A stretch of 36,766 bases of DNA from Nonomuraea zeae (GCF_005889725.1 NZ_VCKX01000110.1:1-36766), one strand, 5' to 3'; positions 1 through 8,107 are shown, counted from the stretch's first letter. Made by a program: numbers and translations. Notes: generated by a model not told the origin, from the sequence alone.

Positions 1-265
1 CCCCGGCGCCGTGCCCTGGCCCCTTCTCGCCCCGCCGGCGCCCCGGCAGCAGTTGCCCCAGCACCCAGGCGTGCAGCAACCCGATCAGGACCAGCATGAC
101 CAGGTGGTCCGCGTCCACCACGAAGTCTCCGGCCCGCTCGGCGAACCTCCCGTACACGAGCAGCGCGATGAACCGGGCGTCACCAGCCACCCATGCGAGG
201 ACCCCGGCCGCGATGACGAGGACGGCGAAGGCGGCGGCAAGGCGGCCGAGGGCATGACGGGGCAC
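1..265 (-). CDS. partial membrane protein (3' end outside window)
   Basis: This minus-strand frame runs off the left edge, so the C-terminus is missing. From a GTG at 265 it reads VPRHALGRLAAAF, a hydrophobic helix (about residues 9-25), a charged stretch (GRFAERAGDF), a second hydrophobic helix (HLVMLVLIGLLHAW) and a basic tail (GRRRGEK). That is a small protein with at least two membrane segments. An AGGAA six bases before the GTG could serve as ribosome binding site. The same frame stays open upstream to about 395 and encodes a further plausible hydrophobic segment (LIDFWASAPLWLAV), so translation may instead begin at a TTG further up. No family was recognised and no function is proposed. 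Confidence 0.5.
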   Translation of the reverse strand, partial: MPRHALGRLAAAFAVLVIAAGVLAWVAGDARFIALLVYGRFAERAGDFVVDADHLVMLVLIGLLHAWVLGQLLPGRRRGEKGPGHGAG

Positions 266-379
266 GGGCGGTTCCTGGTGGCGGGGGGCGAAGGAACAAA
301 CGGCCAACCATAACGGCGCCGACGCCCAGAAGTCGATCAAGGTGTCGAGCTGCCCCCAGCGTCCAAGGACGGGTGCACC

Positions 380-850
380 TTACAAGGTCGAGGGCCAGAA
401 CCTCGGCGGGGACTTTGCAGGATCGATGAGACGCAACCGGCTTGCCGCAGTCGGATCGACGCCACGTAAAGTGATCAACCGCTGCCCCTCGGACTCTTCC
501 AGGATGGCCAGCGCTCCGGGCAGGCCAGCTGTAACGGTTGCAATGGCGACGCCCATTCCGGCCAGCCCGGGATGCCGGTGCGGATACTCGACTCGATGCA
601 CTCCAGAGGCGGCGATGGCCGCCACCTCTCGGGGACGTTGCATCTGCCGCCCATCGTTGGTCAGGATCACGTCGAACCCGTCAGCCGCCGCCCGCGGGTA
701 GAGGGTCTCGTCTCGAGTTCCGGACCAACCTTCGAGATCGAGTAGATGCACGATGTCATGGTTCAGGATGAATGTAGTGAGAACCCGATAGAGCGGCTTG
801 GGGACGTTCTCATCCAGCAGCAGCCTCACGCGGCTCCCTGAGGGGTTCAT
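380..850 (-). CDS. DUF5615-type PIN-like toxin
   Basis: A 156-residue protein with the DUF5615 PIN-like fold signature: an N-terminal strand ending in LLLDENVPKPL (acidic D13/E14), then TRDETL near residue 46, and VILTNDGRQM with D66. These are the acidic positions expected of a PIN-type metal-dependent RNase. Members are usually toxins of VapBC-like pairs that cut RNA, and the partner here is the DUF433 protein encoded immediately upstream. The ATG at 850 lies inside the last codons of that gene; a GTG at 829 is an alternative start just before the first strand and also lies inside it. The shared reading suggests translational coupling. Family assignment is by motif memory; nuclease activity is inferred. 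Confidence 0.75.
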   Translation of the reverse strand: MNPSGSRVRLLLDENVPKPLYRVLTTFILNHDIVHLLDLEGWSGTRDETLYPRAAADGFDVILTNDGRQMQRPREVAAIAASGVHRVEYPHRHPGLAGMGVAIATVTAGLPGALAILEESEGQRLITLRGVDPTAASRLRLIDPAKSPPRFWPSTL

Positions 851-1463
851 AGCTGTCGACGTAATCGGCGAAGTCCATCGCGTCCTGTGCCGCGGCGGCC
901 GTCACGCTTGGGAAGTATTCGGAGATCCGGTCGGCCGACACACCATCGCGCAGCAACGCCGCGACTTCGTCGTACGGCACTCGGGTGCCCTCGATCACCG
1001 GCATCCCGCCCCTGACGGCCGGATCAACGGTGACGTGGTCGCGTGGCTGCAGCAAGTCAGGGATATGTCGGCCGTCCCGGTAGAACGGGCGGAGGACGTC
1101 AACGAGCTCATGAATGACCACGTTCGCCTTGCGACGCACCAGATCGGTTGCCTGTCCGGGCTCCACGAGATAGATGGTCGAGCCATCGGCCACCAAGCGA
1201 TACTCCGACAGATGCTCACGCTCTCGCAGGTCGTCGCGGAGCGTGTCCAGGGCCCGTCTGATCTTCTGCAACGACGCGTCGTTACGCAGCTTCACGCAGG
1301 TCCGTAGCGCCACCAGATCCCGGAACGAGTACAAGATGGGGCGGATCCCTGAAACCTCGGGCACGAGCACCGCCCCACGACCCGCGCTAGCCTTGCGCCA
1401 GTGTGCGAGTTGGCGAAGCGTGGCACCAGACAGCGCCGCAGCAAGCTTCGGACTGTAGGACAT
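810..1463 (-). CDS. DUF433 antitoxin with N-terminal MerR-like HTH
   Basis: A 217-residue protein. The N-terminus (about residues 8-70) looks like a MerR-like helix-turn-helix (ATLRQLAHWRKASA, then YSFRDLVALRTCVKLR). The C-terminal part (about 150-205) is a DUF433 domain: VTVDPAVRGGMPVIEGTRVP, then a DGVSADRISEYFP helix pair. This is the VapB45-like arrangement, in which the HTH would autoregulate the operon and the DUF433 end would hold the toxin. A strong GGGGAGG lies four bases before the ATG at 1463. The 3' end overlaps the toxin gene by 41 bases, so the antitoxin is translated first. DNA binding is inferred from the fold. Confidence 0.78.
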   Translation of the reverse strand: MSYSPKLAAALSGATLRQLAHWRKASAGRGAVLVPEVSGIRPILYSFRDLVALRTCVKLRNDASLQKIRRALDTLRDDLREREHLSEYRLVADGSTIYLVEPGQATDLVRRKANVVIHELVDVLRPFYRDGRHIPDLLQPRDHVTVDPAVRGGMPVIEGTRVPYDEVAALLRDGVSADRISEYFPSVTAAAAQDAMDFADYVDSYEPLREPREAAAG

Positions 1464-1633
1464 CGCCTCCCCTTCTCCTGATCGCAGCCATCCTCAGCCT
1501 TGGTCATCATCGCAAACTTTCCCCTCGATCCACTTGGAAATACTCGTGGACCTGCTTTTCTCCCCATATGGCAGGTTCGGGCTACTGAAAATCCCGTTGA
1601 GCACGGCGTACGCGGCACGCTTACCTGAGCCCC

Positions 1634-1702
1634 ATGACCGAAAAGCCTCATGAGACCCATGACCAGAAAGGCGAGATCGAAGTGACCCGTGCCGGCCGGT
1701 AA
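1634..1702 (+). CDS. possible 22-residue leader peptide
   Basis: A short open frame (MTEKPHETHDQKGEIEVTRAGR) ends 11 bases inside the GTG-initiated start of the broken gene that follows. It lies downstream of a possible promoter (TTGAGC near 1597 and TTACCT near 1621, 18 bases apart). No Shine-Dalgarno is obvious. It may be a real small upstream frame coupled to the next gene, or chance. Low confidence. Confidence 0.15.
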   Translation: MTEKPHETHDQKGEIEVTRAGR

Positions 1703-2580
1703 GCAGCCGCGCCCCTCCACCACCCGCGCGACCGGCGACCGCCTCAAGCTGCACCGGCACCACCTCCGTGCCGACGGCCGCGACTACCAGGTGATCACCC
1801 TCCGGCCCGGCACCCGCGCCAGGTTCTCCACGAACCGCTAACACGAGACCTGGCACATCCTCTCCGACCCGCACGGCGCACGTCTGCTCAGCCGTCTGCT
1901 CTGGGGCCTGTCCTACCAGCGGCAGCCCGGCACGCTCGTCATCATCGACCGGCGCTTCATCGGCCCCAATCCCTTCGACGCCGAGCCGGGCGACCCCCAT
2001 CGCCCTGGTCCCCGCCGACCTGACCCATCTGCCGGCGCGCGCCGCCCGGCGCCTCGCCCGCCGCTGCGCCGAACCCGGTACGGTGACCGGCACCGTCCGC
2101 TGGCACACCTGGGGCCTCGACCTGGCCGCGCACGAGTGGCGCACCCGGTCGGCCGACGGCACGTGGTGGGGACGGTGGCACCCGGAGCACGACGTCCGGC
2201 GCGCCGAGGTGGCGCAGCTCGGCGGCCTGGTCAGCGTGCAGGCGGCCCCATCTTTGCTCAGCAGCTGGGCGGTCTCGGTGGTCGCCATGGCGGACCACGC
2301 GTACGAGGGCATGTCGTACACCAGTCTGGGCGGCCCGAAGTGGGAGCTGTGCCGGGAGGACGGCGAGGTGCAGACGTTTGTGGACCATCGGCGGCGCGTG
2401 TCCGTCGCCCAGGTCTCTCGCAGCGAGGTCCTCGCCACCGCGCCCCCGCCCACCGAGCCGGCCGACCTGCGCCCCCTCATCTGGGCTCGGAACGACGCCG
2501 TCAGAAGCCGCCGTCCCGAGCCGCGGAGGTCGGTAGCATCTATGCCTTCAAACGTCGCCCAAAGCACTCAGGCGGTCTGA
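1689..2580 (+). pseudogene. broken hypothetical gene: one stop plus one frameshift
   Basis: Read from a GTG at 1689, a coherent protein begins (TGDRLKLHRHHLRADGRDYQ), meets a TAA at 1839-1841 where a Tyr codon (TAC/TAT) would fit, and continues in the same frame (HETWHILSDPHGARLLSRL, then GTLVIIDRRFIGPNPFD). At a run of five C (about 1994-1998) the sense frame shifts by one and continues as IALVPADLTHLPARAARRLA to the TGA at 2578-2580. The span is 892 bases, 3n+1, as expected for one inserted base. Repaired, it would give about 297 codons. The family is not recognised; it is rich in Trp and His and shows no signal peptide. The next gene starts four bases later, so the two were probably one operon. 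Sequencing error at the C run cannot be excluded, but the TAA is a second independent lesion. Confidence 0.6.
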
Positions 2581-2584
2581 ACGG

Positions 2585-3742
2585 ATGAGCGAGTACCAGT
2601 ACTACGAATTCCTCGCAATCGACCGCCCGCTGGATGAGGACGAACAGGCCGAGGTACGGGCACTGTCCACCCGGGCCGTCATCACCTCGACCAGCTTCAT
2701 CAACGAGTACGAATGGGGCGACTTCCGCGGCGACCCCGCTCGGCTCATGGAGCGTTATTACGACGCGCACCTCTACCTCGCGAACTGGGGCACCCACCGG
2801 CTGATGCTCCGCCTGCCGCGGGCCCTCCTGCCCCTGAAGACCGCCCAGCAGTACTGCGTGAGTGACCAGGTCACCGCCTGGGTCTCCGGCGAGCACCTCA
2901 TCCTCGACCTGTCCAGCGAGGATGAGGAGGGAGACTGGGAGGAAGATGCCGAGCGATCGCTGGCGGCGATGGTCGGGGTGCGCGCCGAGCTGGCCGCAGG
3001 CGACGTACGCCCGCTCTATCTGGCCTGGCTGGCGGCGTACGGCGCGTGGGAACGCGACGAGGACGCCTTCGACTACGCCGATGAGGACGAGCTCGAAGCC
3101 CCGGTCCCTCCGGGACTCGGCTCCCTGACCGCACCTCAGCGGGCGCTGGCCGGCTTTCTCCGCCTCGACGCGGACCTCCTGTCGGTGGCCGCCACCGCCA
3201 GCCCACCGTTGACCGGCGACGACCCGCAGAATCTGGCCGCCTGGATCGCCGGCTTTCCGGCCGCCGAGAAGGACGCGCTGCTCCTGCGCGTGGCCCAGGA
3301 TCACGCCGCTGCGGTGCGGGCCGAGCTGCTCCGCCGCTTCCGCGCGTCGGCGGCACCGCAGGAAGGCCCCCGGCGCACGGTCGCCGCCCTGCTAGACGCC
3401 GCCGCCGTACGACGTGCCGAACGCGACCGTCAGGCAGCCGCCCGGCACGCGGAAGAGCAGACCCGCCGGGAACGAGAGCGGGCCCTGGCACGCGAGCGCC
3501 GGCTGTCGGACCTGGCCGAGGACGAGGAGGCGGCCTGGGCCCGAGCAGAGGCGCTGATCGCCACGAAGCGGCCCGGCGAGTACGACGAGGCGGTCGAGCT
3601 GCTGAAGGACCTCGAAACCCTGGCCCACGCCGCCGACCGCACCGCCGCATTCTCGGAACGCTTTACGGACCTCCAGGCCAGACACTCCCGCAAACCCAGC
3701 CTTATCGAGCGATTCAACCGCGCGGGGCTTAAGCCGGCCTAA
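2585..3742 (+). CDS. conserved hypothetical protein, acidic N-half, coiled-coil C-half
   Basis: A 385-residue cytoplasmic protein. The N-terminal part (MSEYQYYEFLAIDRPL, then STRAVITSTSFINEYEWGDF and ERYYDAHLYLANWGTHRLML) matches my memory of an uncharacterised actinobacterial family; I know no function for it. Residues about 115-185 are very acidic. Residues about 275-345 are rich in Arg, Glu and Ala (RRERERALARERRLSDLAED) and should form a long coiled coil, followed by a basic tail (SLIERFNRAGLKPA). It starts four bases after the broken gene, with no strong binding site of its own, which suggests it was co-translated with it. A hairpin follows the stop. The call as a real gene is firm; the role is unknown. 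Confidence 0.8.
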   Translation: MSEYQYYEFLAIDRPLDEDEQAEVRALSTRAVITSTSFINEYEWGDFRGDPARLMERYYDAHLYLANWGTHRLMLRLPRALLPLKTAQQYCVSDQVTAWVSGEHLILDLSSEDEEGDWEEDAERSLAAMVGVRAELAAGDVRPLYLAWLAAYGAWERDEDAFDYADEDELEAPVPPGLGSLTAPQRALAGFLRLDADLLSVAATASPPLTGDDPQNLAAWIAGFPAAEKDALLLRVAQDHAAAVRAELLRRFRASAAPQEGPRRTVAALLDAAAVRRAERDRQAAARHAEEQTRRERERALARERRLSDLAEDEEAAWARAEALIATKRPGEYDEAVELLKDLETLAHAADRTAAFSERFTDLQARHSRKPSLIERFNRAGLKPA

Positions 3743-3761
3743 TTCCGGAGAAATGTGCACG

Positions 3762-3788
3762 CCGTTTACGCGGTCCGCGTAGAAACGG
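3762..3788 (+). terminator. hairpin after the conserved hypothetical gene
   Basis: CCGTTTACGCG pairs with CGCGT and AAACGG across a three-base loop (GTC), with a two-base bulge (AG) on the right arm. It lies 20 bases after the stop at 3742. No U tract follows, as is common in actinobacterial terminators. Confidence 0.45.
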
Positions 3789-3982
3789 GATCACGCGAGC
3801 GAGTGGTTGCGCTCCTGTGCAGGTCAAACCCTATTAAGCAAGCTCCAGGCCGGACATGTTCCGGCAGTGGAGACGTTATAACTATGTGGCTATTGGGGGC
3901 GGCAAAATGACGTAGCGGTTTTGTCGGTCCGGTCTGTTTATATGGCTCCCAGAAACCTGCATCCGAGCTCGGGAGGGGAGCC

Positions 3983-4198
3983 ATGGCAGATCGGTATTAT
4001 CGCCGCGGTCACTGGGTCAATAAGCCCAACCGCAAATCGAAGAAGAGCGCAGGCTGGCTGATACTGGCGGTCGCCGTCGGCGTCGCCTGGTTCGGTGTGC
4101 AAGCGACCAAGTCCGACCCGCCTGCACCGGCAGCGCCGGCCTCCACCGTGCAGGTCGCCCCGGCCGGCGTCGTGCCCCAAGAGGCTCCGAACCCGTGA
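3983..4198 (+). CDS. small single-pass membrane protein
   Basis: A 71-residue protein: a basic N-terminus (RYYRRGHWVNKPNRKSKKS), one membrane helix (AGWLILAVAVGVAWFGV, about residues 23-39), then a Pro/Ala-rich tail (SDPPAPAAPASTVQVAPAG). By the positive-inside rule the N-terminus is cytoplasmic and the tail lies outside. A strong GGGAGGGGA precedes the ATG. Its TGA overlaps the GTG of the Mrr-type nuclease gene by GTGA, so the two are translationally coupled. A small membrane partner tied to a membrane-anchored nuclease suggests a joint role. The family is not recognised. Confidence 0.72.
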   Translation: MADRYYRRGHWVNKPNRKSKKSAGWLILAVAVGVAWFGVQATKSDPPAPAAPASTVQVAPAGVVPQEAPNP

Positions 4199-4947
4199 CC
4201 AGGGCGGCATGGCGGTGGTTGCGATCTCGAGTCCGCCCGCGACGACCCACCGGCGTCGGCGAATGGGCAGCGGCAGCGGTCGCGGTGCTGTTCGGCGGGC
4301 TGCTGCTCTACGAGGCGGTCCAGGCGCTGCTCAGCCACTGGTATCTGACCGCCGCGGCGGTGCTCGTCCCGTCCGCGACGGTGGCGGCAAGGCTGCGCCG
4401 CCGGGCGACCGCACGGCGCCGCCGTGCCGAACGCGTCGCCCACCTGCGGCTCGACCTCGTCGCCGACATCGACAGGCTCGATCCCACCGCCTTCGAGTAC
4501 GCCGTCCAGGACCTGATGATCCGTGACGGCATCGACGCGGAGCGGGTGGGCGGAGCGGGCGACAAGGCCGCGGACGTGATCGGCCGGGACCAGGATGGCA
4601 GAGTGATCGTGGTGCAGTGCAAGCACACGATCACGGAAGCCAAGGTCGGCGCCAGAGTCATCTACCAGGTCAACGGCACGGCGGAGCACGCACATGGCGC
4701 TGACGACGCCGTCGTGGTCACCAACGGGTCGTTCACCAGAGACGCCACGAAATACGCCGCCGAGGTGGGGATCCATCTGGTCGATCGGGACGGCTTACGC
4801 GCCTGGGCCGAGGAGGGGGTCGCGCTGCAGGAGCTTCTCCTGCTGGGCGTGGTCAGGCGGCGATGGCGCGGACAACGCGGGCGGCTTCGACGCCATCGCC
4901 GCCGGATCAGCGTGACGGTTCCGGCGAAGGCCAGACACCTGCCCTGA
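4195..4947 (+). CDS. membrane-anchored Mrr-type restriction endonuclease
   Basis: A 250-residue protein. Residues 25-64 hold two hydrophobic segments (AAAAVAVLFGGLLLYEAVQA and YLTAAAVLVPSATVAA), followed by an Arg-rich linker. Residues about 95-215 are a PD-(D/E)xK Mrr_cat domain: FEYAVQDLM (E101), GGAGDKAADVIG with D127, and VIVVQCKH with Q141 and K143, then DDAVVVTNGSFTRDA. Mrr-like enzymes cut modified or foreign DNA; here the nuclease domain would sit at the inner face of the membrane. The GTG start overlaps the stop of the small membrane protein gene. The C-terminus is basic (RRRWRGQRGRLRRHRRR). Domain call is strong by motif; substrate is unknown. Paralogues annotated only as restriction endonuclease family are common in actinobacteria. 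Confidence 0.82.
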   Translation: MTRAAWRWLRSRVRPRRPTGVGEWAAAAVAVLFGGLLLYEAVQALLSHWYLTAAAVLVPSATVAARLRRRATARRRRAERVAHLRLDLVADIDRLDPTAFEYAVQDLMIRDGIDAERVGGAGDKAADVIGRDQDGRVIVVQCKHTITEAKVGARVIYQVNGTAEHAHGADDAVVVTNGSFTRDATKYAAEVGIHLVDRDGLRAWAEEGVALQELLLLGVVRRRWRGQRGRLRRHRRRISVTVPAKARHLP

Positions 4948-4965
4948 GCTTCACCAGTCTGTCCG

Positions 4966-4993
4966 AGGCGGGCGATCGCGCTCGGGCCCGCCT
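4966..4993. terminator. bidirectional hairpin between convergent nuclease genes
   Basis: AGGCGGGC (4966-4973) and GCCCGCCT (4986-4993) are perfect 8-base arms around a 12-base loop that is itself partly self-complementary (GATCGCGC). The hairpin lies between the stop of the Mrr-type gene and the stop of the facing HNH gene, so it can serve both. Confidence 0.55.
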
Positions 4994-5080
4994 TGTGCAC
5001 TGTCTCGCCCGACGCAGCGCTACGTGGACCTGGTCGCCCGCGAGCCGCCTACGCTGATGCTTCTCGCCGAACGATCAGGG

Positions 5081-6088
5081 TCAGCTTTGGAGGAGGCCAT
5101 GCACCTGCCGGATGAAGCCGAACCACTCGCCGGTGCCCGCGCCCTTGAAGCCGTGCCGCAGCAGCGTTATCTGGAGAGTCCGCTTCAGCGGATGCGGCGA
5201 CTGCATGATCGCCTCGTTCCGCTGGGCCAGGCGGGTCAGCTGGCCGCGGTCGGGCGGCTGGTTGCTCTTGCGCAGGTTGCAGGCGGCGTGGGCCGGGGCG
5301 AGGTTCCAGATGGCGTCGAGGTCGATCGCCGGGCCGATCAGGCGCTTGAACGAGTACGGGAAGACGTGATCGACCGCTACGTTGTCGATGTTCGGGATGA
5401 GCGGGTCAGCGCAGATGTTGCAGCGGCCGTGCTGGAACCCGATGACGGAGGCGGTGAGGCCCGTGACCGGCCGGCGCCGCTGCTTGTCGGTGATCCTCAA
5501 CGTCTCCAGGTCGACCGCGACTCCCTCCTGGATCAGGCTCCGGCCCACCTCGGCGGCGAAGGACGTCTCGACGATGCTCCACCGCGCGCCCAGCTCCTCC
5601 CGCAGGCTCACCGCCTGATCGGACAACGCCACCTCGCGGAGGTGATCGCTCAGCCTGACCACGCGCTGCCGGGCCGGCCCGGTCACCTCGTAGAACCGGT
5701 GTGGCACTTCGCCGCCGCCGGGCAGATTGTGGAACTTCTGCATGACCATGGCCGGCATCGACTTCATCGCGACGGCGCGCAGCTCTTCGGTCGGGGCGCC
5801 GAGCCGTACGGACTCGGCCGCCTCCCGCTGCGCCACGGCCAGCGGATCCGACCCGCCGACGACCGTGCCGGACGGCGCCTGCGGGGCTCGGGCAAGGTGG
5901 TGGACCAGGCTCATAGCGTACGGCTCGGCGAGATCGCTCAGGAGGATGTCCGTACGGCCCTCGGCCGCCGCTCCCAGCAGCGCCTCGCCGAGGGCGAACT
6001 TGTACGTACGGGCGTTGAGGCCCATCAGGACCGCCAGCCGCCACGAGGAGCGGGCGGTCGGCTCCGCGCGAAAGAACTCCACAGTCAT
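5081..6088 (-). CDS. HNH endonuclease with zinc-binding Cys/His pairs
   Basis: A 335-residue protein. The C-terminal third is an HNH nuclease: CNIC (C223, C226), VAVDHVFPYSF with D240/H241, DAIWNLAP with N262, then HAAC (H267, C270) followed by NLRKSN. The pairs CxxC and HxxC would bind a structural zinc, and H241 with N262 is the usual HNH core. The N-terminal 220 residues are not recognised; they begin FFRAEPTARSSWRLAVLMG and are mostly helical. It converges on the Mrr-type gene. No strong binding site precedes the ATG at 6088. HNH proteins of this layout occur in phage, restriction and other defence loci; the target here is unknown. Confidence 0.8.
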   Translation of the reverse strand: MTVEFFRAEPTARSSWRLAVLMGLNARTYKFALGEALLGAAAEGRTDILLSDLAEPYAMSLVHHLARAPQAPSGTVVGGSDPLAVAQREAAESVRLGAPTEELRAVAMKSMPAMVMQKFHNLPGGGEVPHRFYEVTGPARQRVVRLSDHLREVALSDQAVSLREELGARWSIVETSFAAEVGRSLIQEGVAVDLETLRITDKQRRRPVTGLTASVIGFQHGRCNICADPLIPNIDNVAVDHVFPYSFKRLIGPAIDLDAIWNLAPAHAACNLRKSNQPPDRGQLTRLAQRNEAIMQSPHPLKRTLQITLLRHGFKGAGTGEWFGFIRQVHGLLQS

Positions 6089-6212
6089 CCGTAGATGCCA
6101 GCCTTGATCGAGATTTGGATGGTTCAGGGTAGTTCGCGATCAGGGGGAATGTCACTGGCGCTCAGTAGGCTCATGGACCTCGCGTACGCAGCAGGATGGA
6201 GGATGGCAGGGC

Positions 6213-6512
6213 ATGGGCAAGCTGGTGCGGGACAAGATCCCGGAGATCATTCGGCGCGACGGCCAGGAGCCGGCGGTGACCGTGCTGGCGGAGGGGGAAT
6301 ACCGGACGGCTCTGGTCGCGAAGCTGTTCGAGGAGGCGACCGAGGTCAGCGAAGCCTCTCCGGTGGAGGTGGCCGAGGAGATCGCGGATGTCTACGAGGT
6401 GCTCCGGGCGCTGGCGGCGGTCAACGGCTACGAGTGGGCGGCGATCGAGAAGACGGCGGAAGCCAAGCGGGAGGAGCGCGGCGGGTTCCGCGACCGTCTC
6501 TACCTGGCCTGA
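6213..6512 (+). CDS. MazG/PRA-PH-like nucleotide pyrophosphohydrolase
   Basis: A 99-residue all-helical protein that opens MGKLVRDKIPEIIRR, a start typical of small phosphoribosyl-ATP-pyrophosphohydrolase-like or MazG-like proteins. The acidic metal-binding helices are visible: FEEATEVSEA and EEIADVYEVL (the EExxE...ExxxD pattern). Such enzymes hydrolyse NTPs or related nucleotides to the monophosphate plus pyrophosphate. It is not next to histidine-biosynthesis genes, so a house-cleaning or stress role is more likely than HisE. It reads away from the HNH gene with about 120 bases between the starts. Confidence 0.8.
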   Translation: MGKLVRDKIPEIIRRDGQEPAVTVLAEGEYRTALVAKLFEEATEVSEASPVEVAEEIADVYEVLRALAAVNGYEWAAIEKTAEAKREERGGFRDRLYLA

Positions 6513-6564
6513 TTCATGCCTACCCGCCCCCTGGCGTTGTCGCACCCTCCGAAGGAGCGGGACG

Positions 6565-6861
6565 TCACGGCAGGCATACGGCTGGCACGCCCTCGGTCAG
6601 CCCCGCTGCCACCCCTCCGGGAAGCGGCCCGAGCGCCGACGCCTCATGCTGAGCAGGCACGACCCGCAGACGCGCCCCCGTAGCCGGCGCCGGTGGCCGG
6701 TCCCAGAAGCGGATGGTCCCGTCCGGGTCCACCCCGGACGGGTCGCACCCAGCAGACGCCGATTCGCGGGACCAGGTGCGCGCTGGGTCAGCGCTCCTGA
6801 CGGCAGCGGTGCCGCCCCGGCTTACCGTGATTTTTGCGGGGCTTGCGCTAATCAGGCGCAT
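6565..6861 (-). pseudogene. possible remnant of a WD40-repeat gene
   Basis: In the gap between 6513 and 6931, a minus-strand frame contains DPDGTIRFWDRP, resembling the end of a WD40 repeat (DGTxRFWD), then TGARLRVV and ALGPLPGGVAAGLTEGVP before a TGA at 6565-6567. The part upstream of the WD-like motif does not look like protein. The simplest reading is a 3' fragment of a decayed WD-repeat gene. The rest of the gap shows nothing else I can support apart from the binding site of the next gene. Confidence 0.25.
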
Positions 6862-6931
6862 GCGGGTCGGCTATCCGGCGGACGGCTGGGGATGAGACGG
6901 GGACGTCCGATGAGGTGGAGGCGGCCGAGCC

Positions 6932-8107
6932 ATGTCAGACCTGCTGACCGGAGACTTCTACGCGTTCGAGAATCTGCTCGACGAGGAGGAGCGGCGCACC
7001 CTCGTCAGGGTGCGCGAGTTCCTCAAGGAGCGCGTCGTCCCCGTCGCGAACGACTGCTGGGCGCGGGCCGAGTTCCCGCTCGACCTCGTCCAGGGCTACG
7101 CCGACCTGGGCATCGCCGGCCTTGCCTACCCCGAGTGCCCGGGGCCGAAGCCGAGCGGGCTGCTGAGCGGGTTCCTGGCGATGGAGATGGCGCATGCGGA
7201 CGCCTCGATGGCGACGTTCTTCGGCGTGCACACGGGACTCGCCATGGGCAGCATCGCGGCCTGCGGGTCGGAGGAGCAGCGGGAGCGGTGGCTGCCGGAG
7301 ATGGGGCGGATGGCGAAGATCGGCGCGTTCGCCCTGACCGAGCCGAACAGCGGCTCCGACGTGGCCGGGGGCCTGCGCACTGTCGCGCGGCGGGAGGGGG
7401 ACACGTGGGTGCTGAACGGGTCCAAGCGCTGGATCGGCAACGGCACCTTCGCGGACCTGATCGTCGTCTGGGCGCGGGACATCGACGACGCCCAGGTCAA
7501 GGGCTTCGTCGTCGAGCGGGGCACGCCCGGGTTCACCGCCACCAAGATCGAGAACAAGATGGCCCTGCGTACGGTCCAGAACGCCGACATCGCGCTGTCC
7601 GACTGCCGCGTGCCGGAGGCCAACCGGCTCCAGCGGGCCCTGTCGTTCCGCGACACGGCCAAGATCCTGCGGCGCACCCGCAGCGGGGTCGCCTGGCAGG
7701 CGGTCGGCATCATGCTGGCCGCGTACGAGATCGCGCTGAGTTACGCCAAGGAGCGCGAGCAGTTCGCCCGGCCGATCGCCAGGTTCCAGCTCGTGCAGGA
7801 TCTGCTGGTCAGGATGCTCGGCAGCGCCACGGCCTGCCTCGGCATGGTGGTACGGCTGGCGCAGCTCCAGGACGCGGGCACCTTCCGCGACGAGCACTCC
7901 GCGCTGGCCAAGGCGTACTGCACCACGGAGATGCGCCAGGTCGTCGGCTGGGCCCGCGAGCTGCTCGCCGGCAACGGGATCATCCTCGACTACGACATCG
8001 GCAGGTTCGTGGCCGACGCCGAGGCGATCTACTCCTATGAGGGCACCCGCGAGATCAACACGCTCATTGTGGGGCGGGCTATCACCGGGTTCGGCGCCTT
8101 CGTCTGA
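6932..8107 (+). CDS. acyl-CoA dehydrogenase, glutaryl-CoA dehydrogenase type
   Basis: A 391-residue flavoprotein covering the full acyl-CoA dehydrogenase fold: N-terminal helices (FYAFENLLDEEERRTLVRV), the middle barrel with FALTEPNSGSD (FAD/substrate loop) and WVLNGSKRWIGNG, and the C-terminal helical domain ending YSYEGTREINTLIVGRAI. The glutamate in YEGT is the catalytic base position of the glutaryl-CoA dehydrogenase group, and the closing IxGRAITGFGAF is typical of that group. It would oxidise an acyl-CoA with FAD; decarboxylation is likely but cannot be confirmed. A purine-rich GAGGTGGAGG precedes the ATG. It stands alone, with no electron-transfer flavoprotein or CoA-ligase gene nearby. 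Confidence 0.85.
   Translation: MSDLLTGDFYAFENLLDEEERRTLVRVREFLKERVVPVANDCWARAEFPLDLVQGYADLGIAGLAYPECPGPKPSGLLSGFLAMEMAHADASMATFFGVHTGLAMGSIAACGSEEQRERWLPEMGRMAKIGAFALTEPNSGSDVAGGLRTVARREGDTWVLNGSKRWIGNGTFADLIVVWARDIDDAQVKGFVVERGTPGFTATKIENKMALRTVQNADIALSDCRVPEANRLQRALSFRDTAKILRRTRSGVAWQAVGIMLAAYEIALSYAKEREQFARPIARFQLVQDLLVRMLGSATACLGMVVRLAQLQDAGTFRDEHSALAKAYCTTEMRQVVGWARELLAGNGIILDYDIGRFVADAEAIYSYEGTREINTLIVGRAITGFGAFV

Noticed and set aside
1839..1841. Recoding (read-through) at the TAA of the broken gene
   Set aside because: No recoding signals are seen and a second lesion follows, so decay is simpler.
3900..3982. Sigma-70-like promoter before the small membrane protein gene
   Set aside because: TTTATA/TATATG is present, but no -35 match lies at a proper distance.
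6388..8040. Long plus-strand frame overlapping the pyrophosphohydrolase and dehydrogenase genes
   Set aside because: An Arg/Gly/Pro-rich out-of-frame reading of two well-supported genes.
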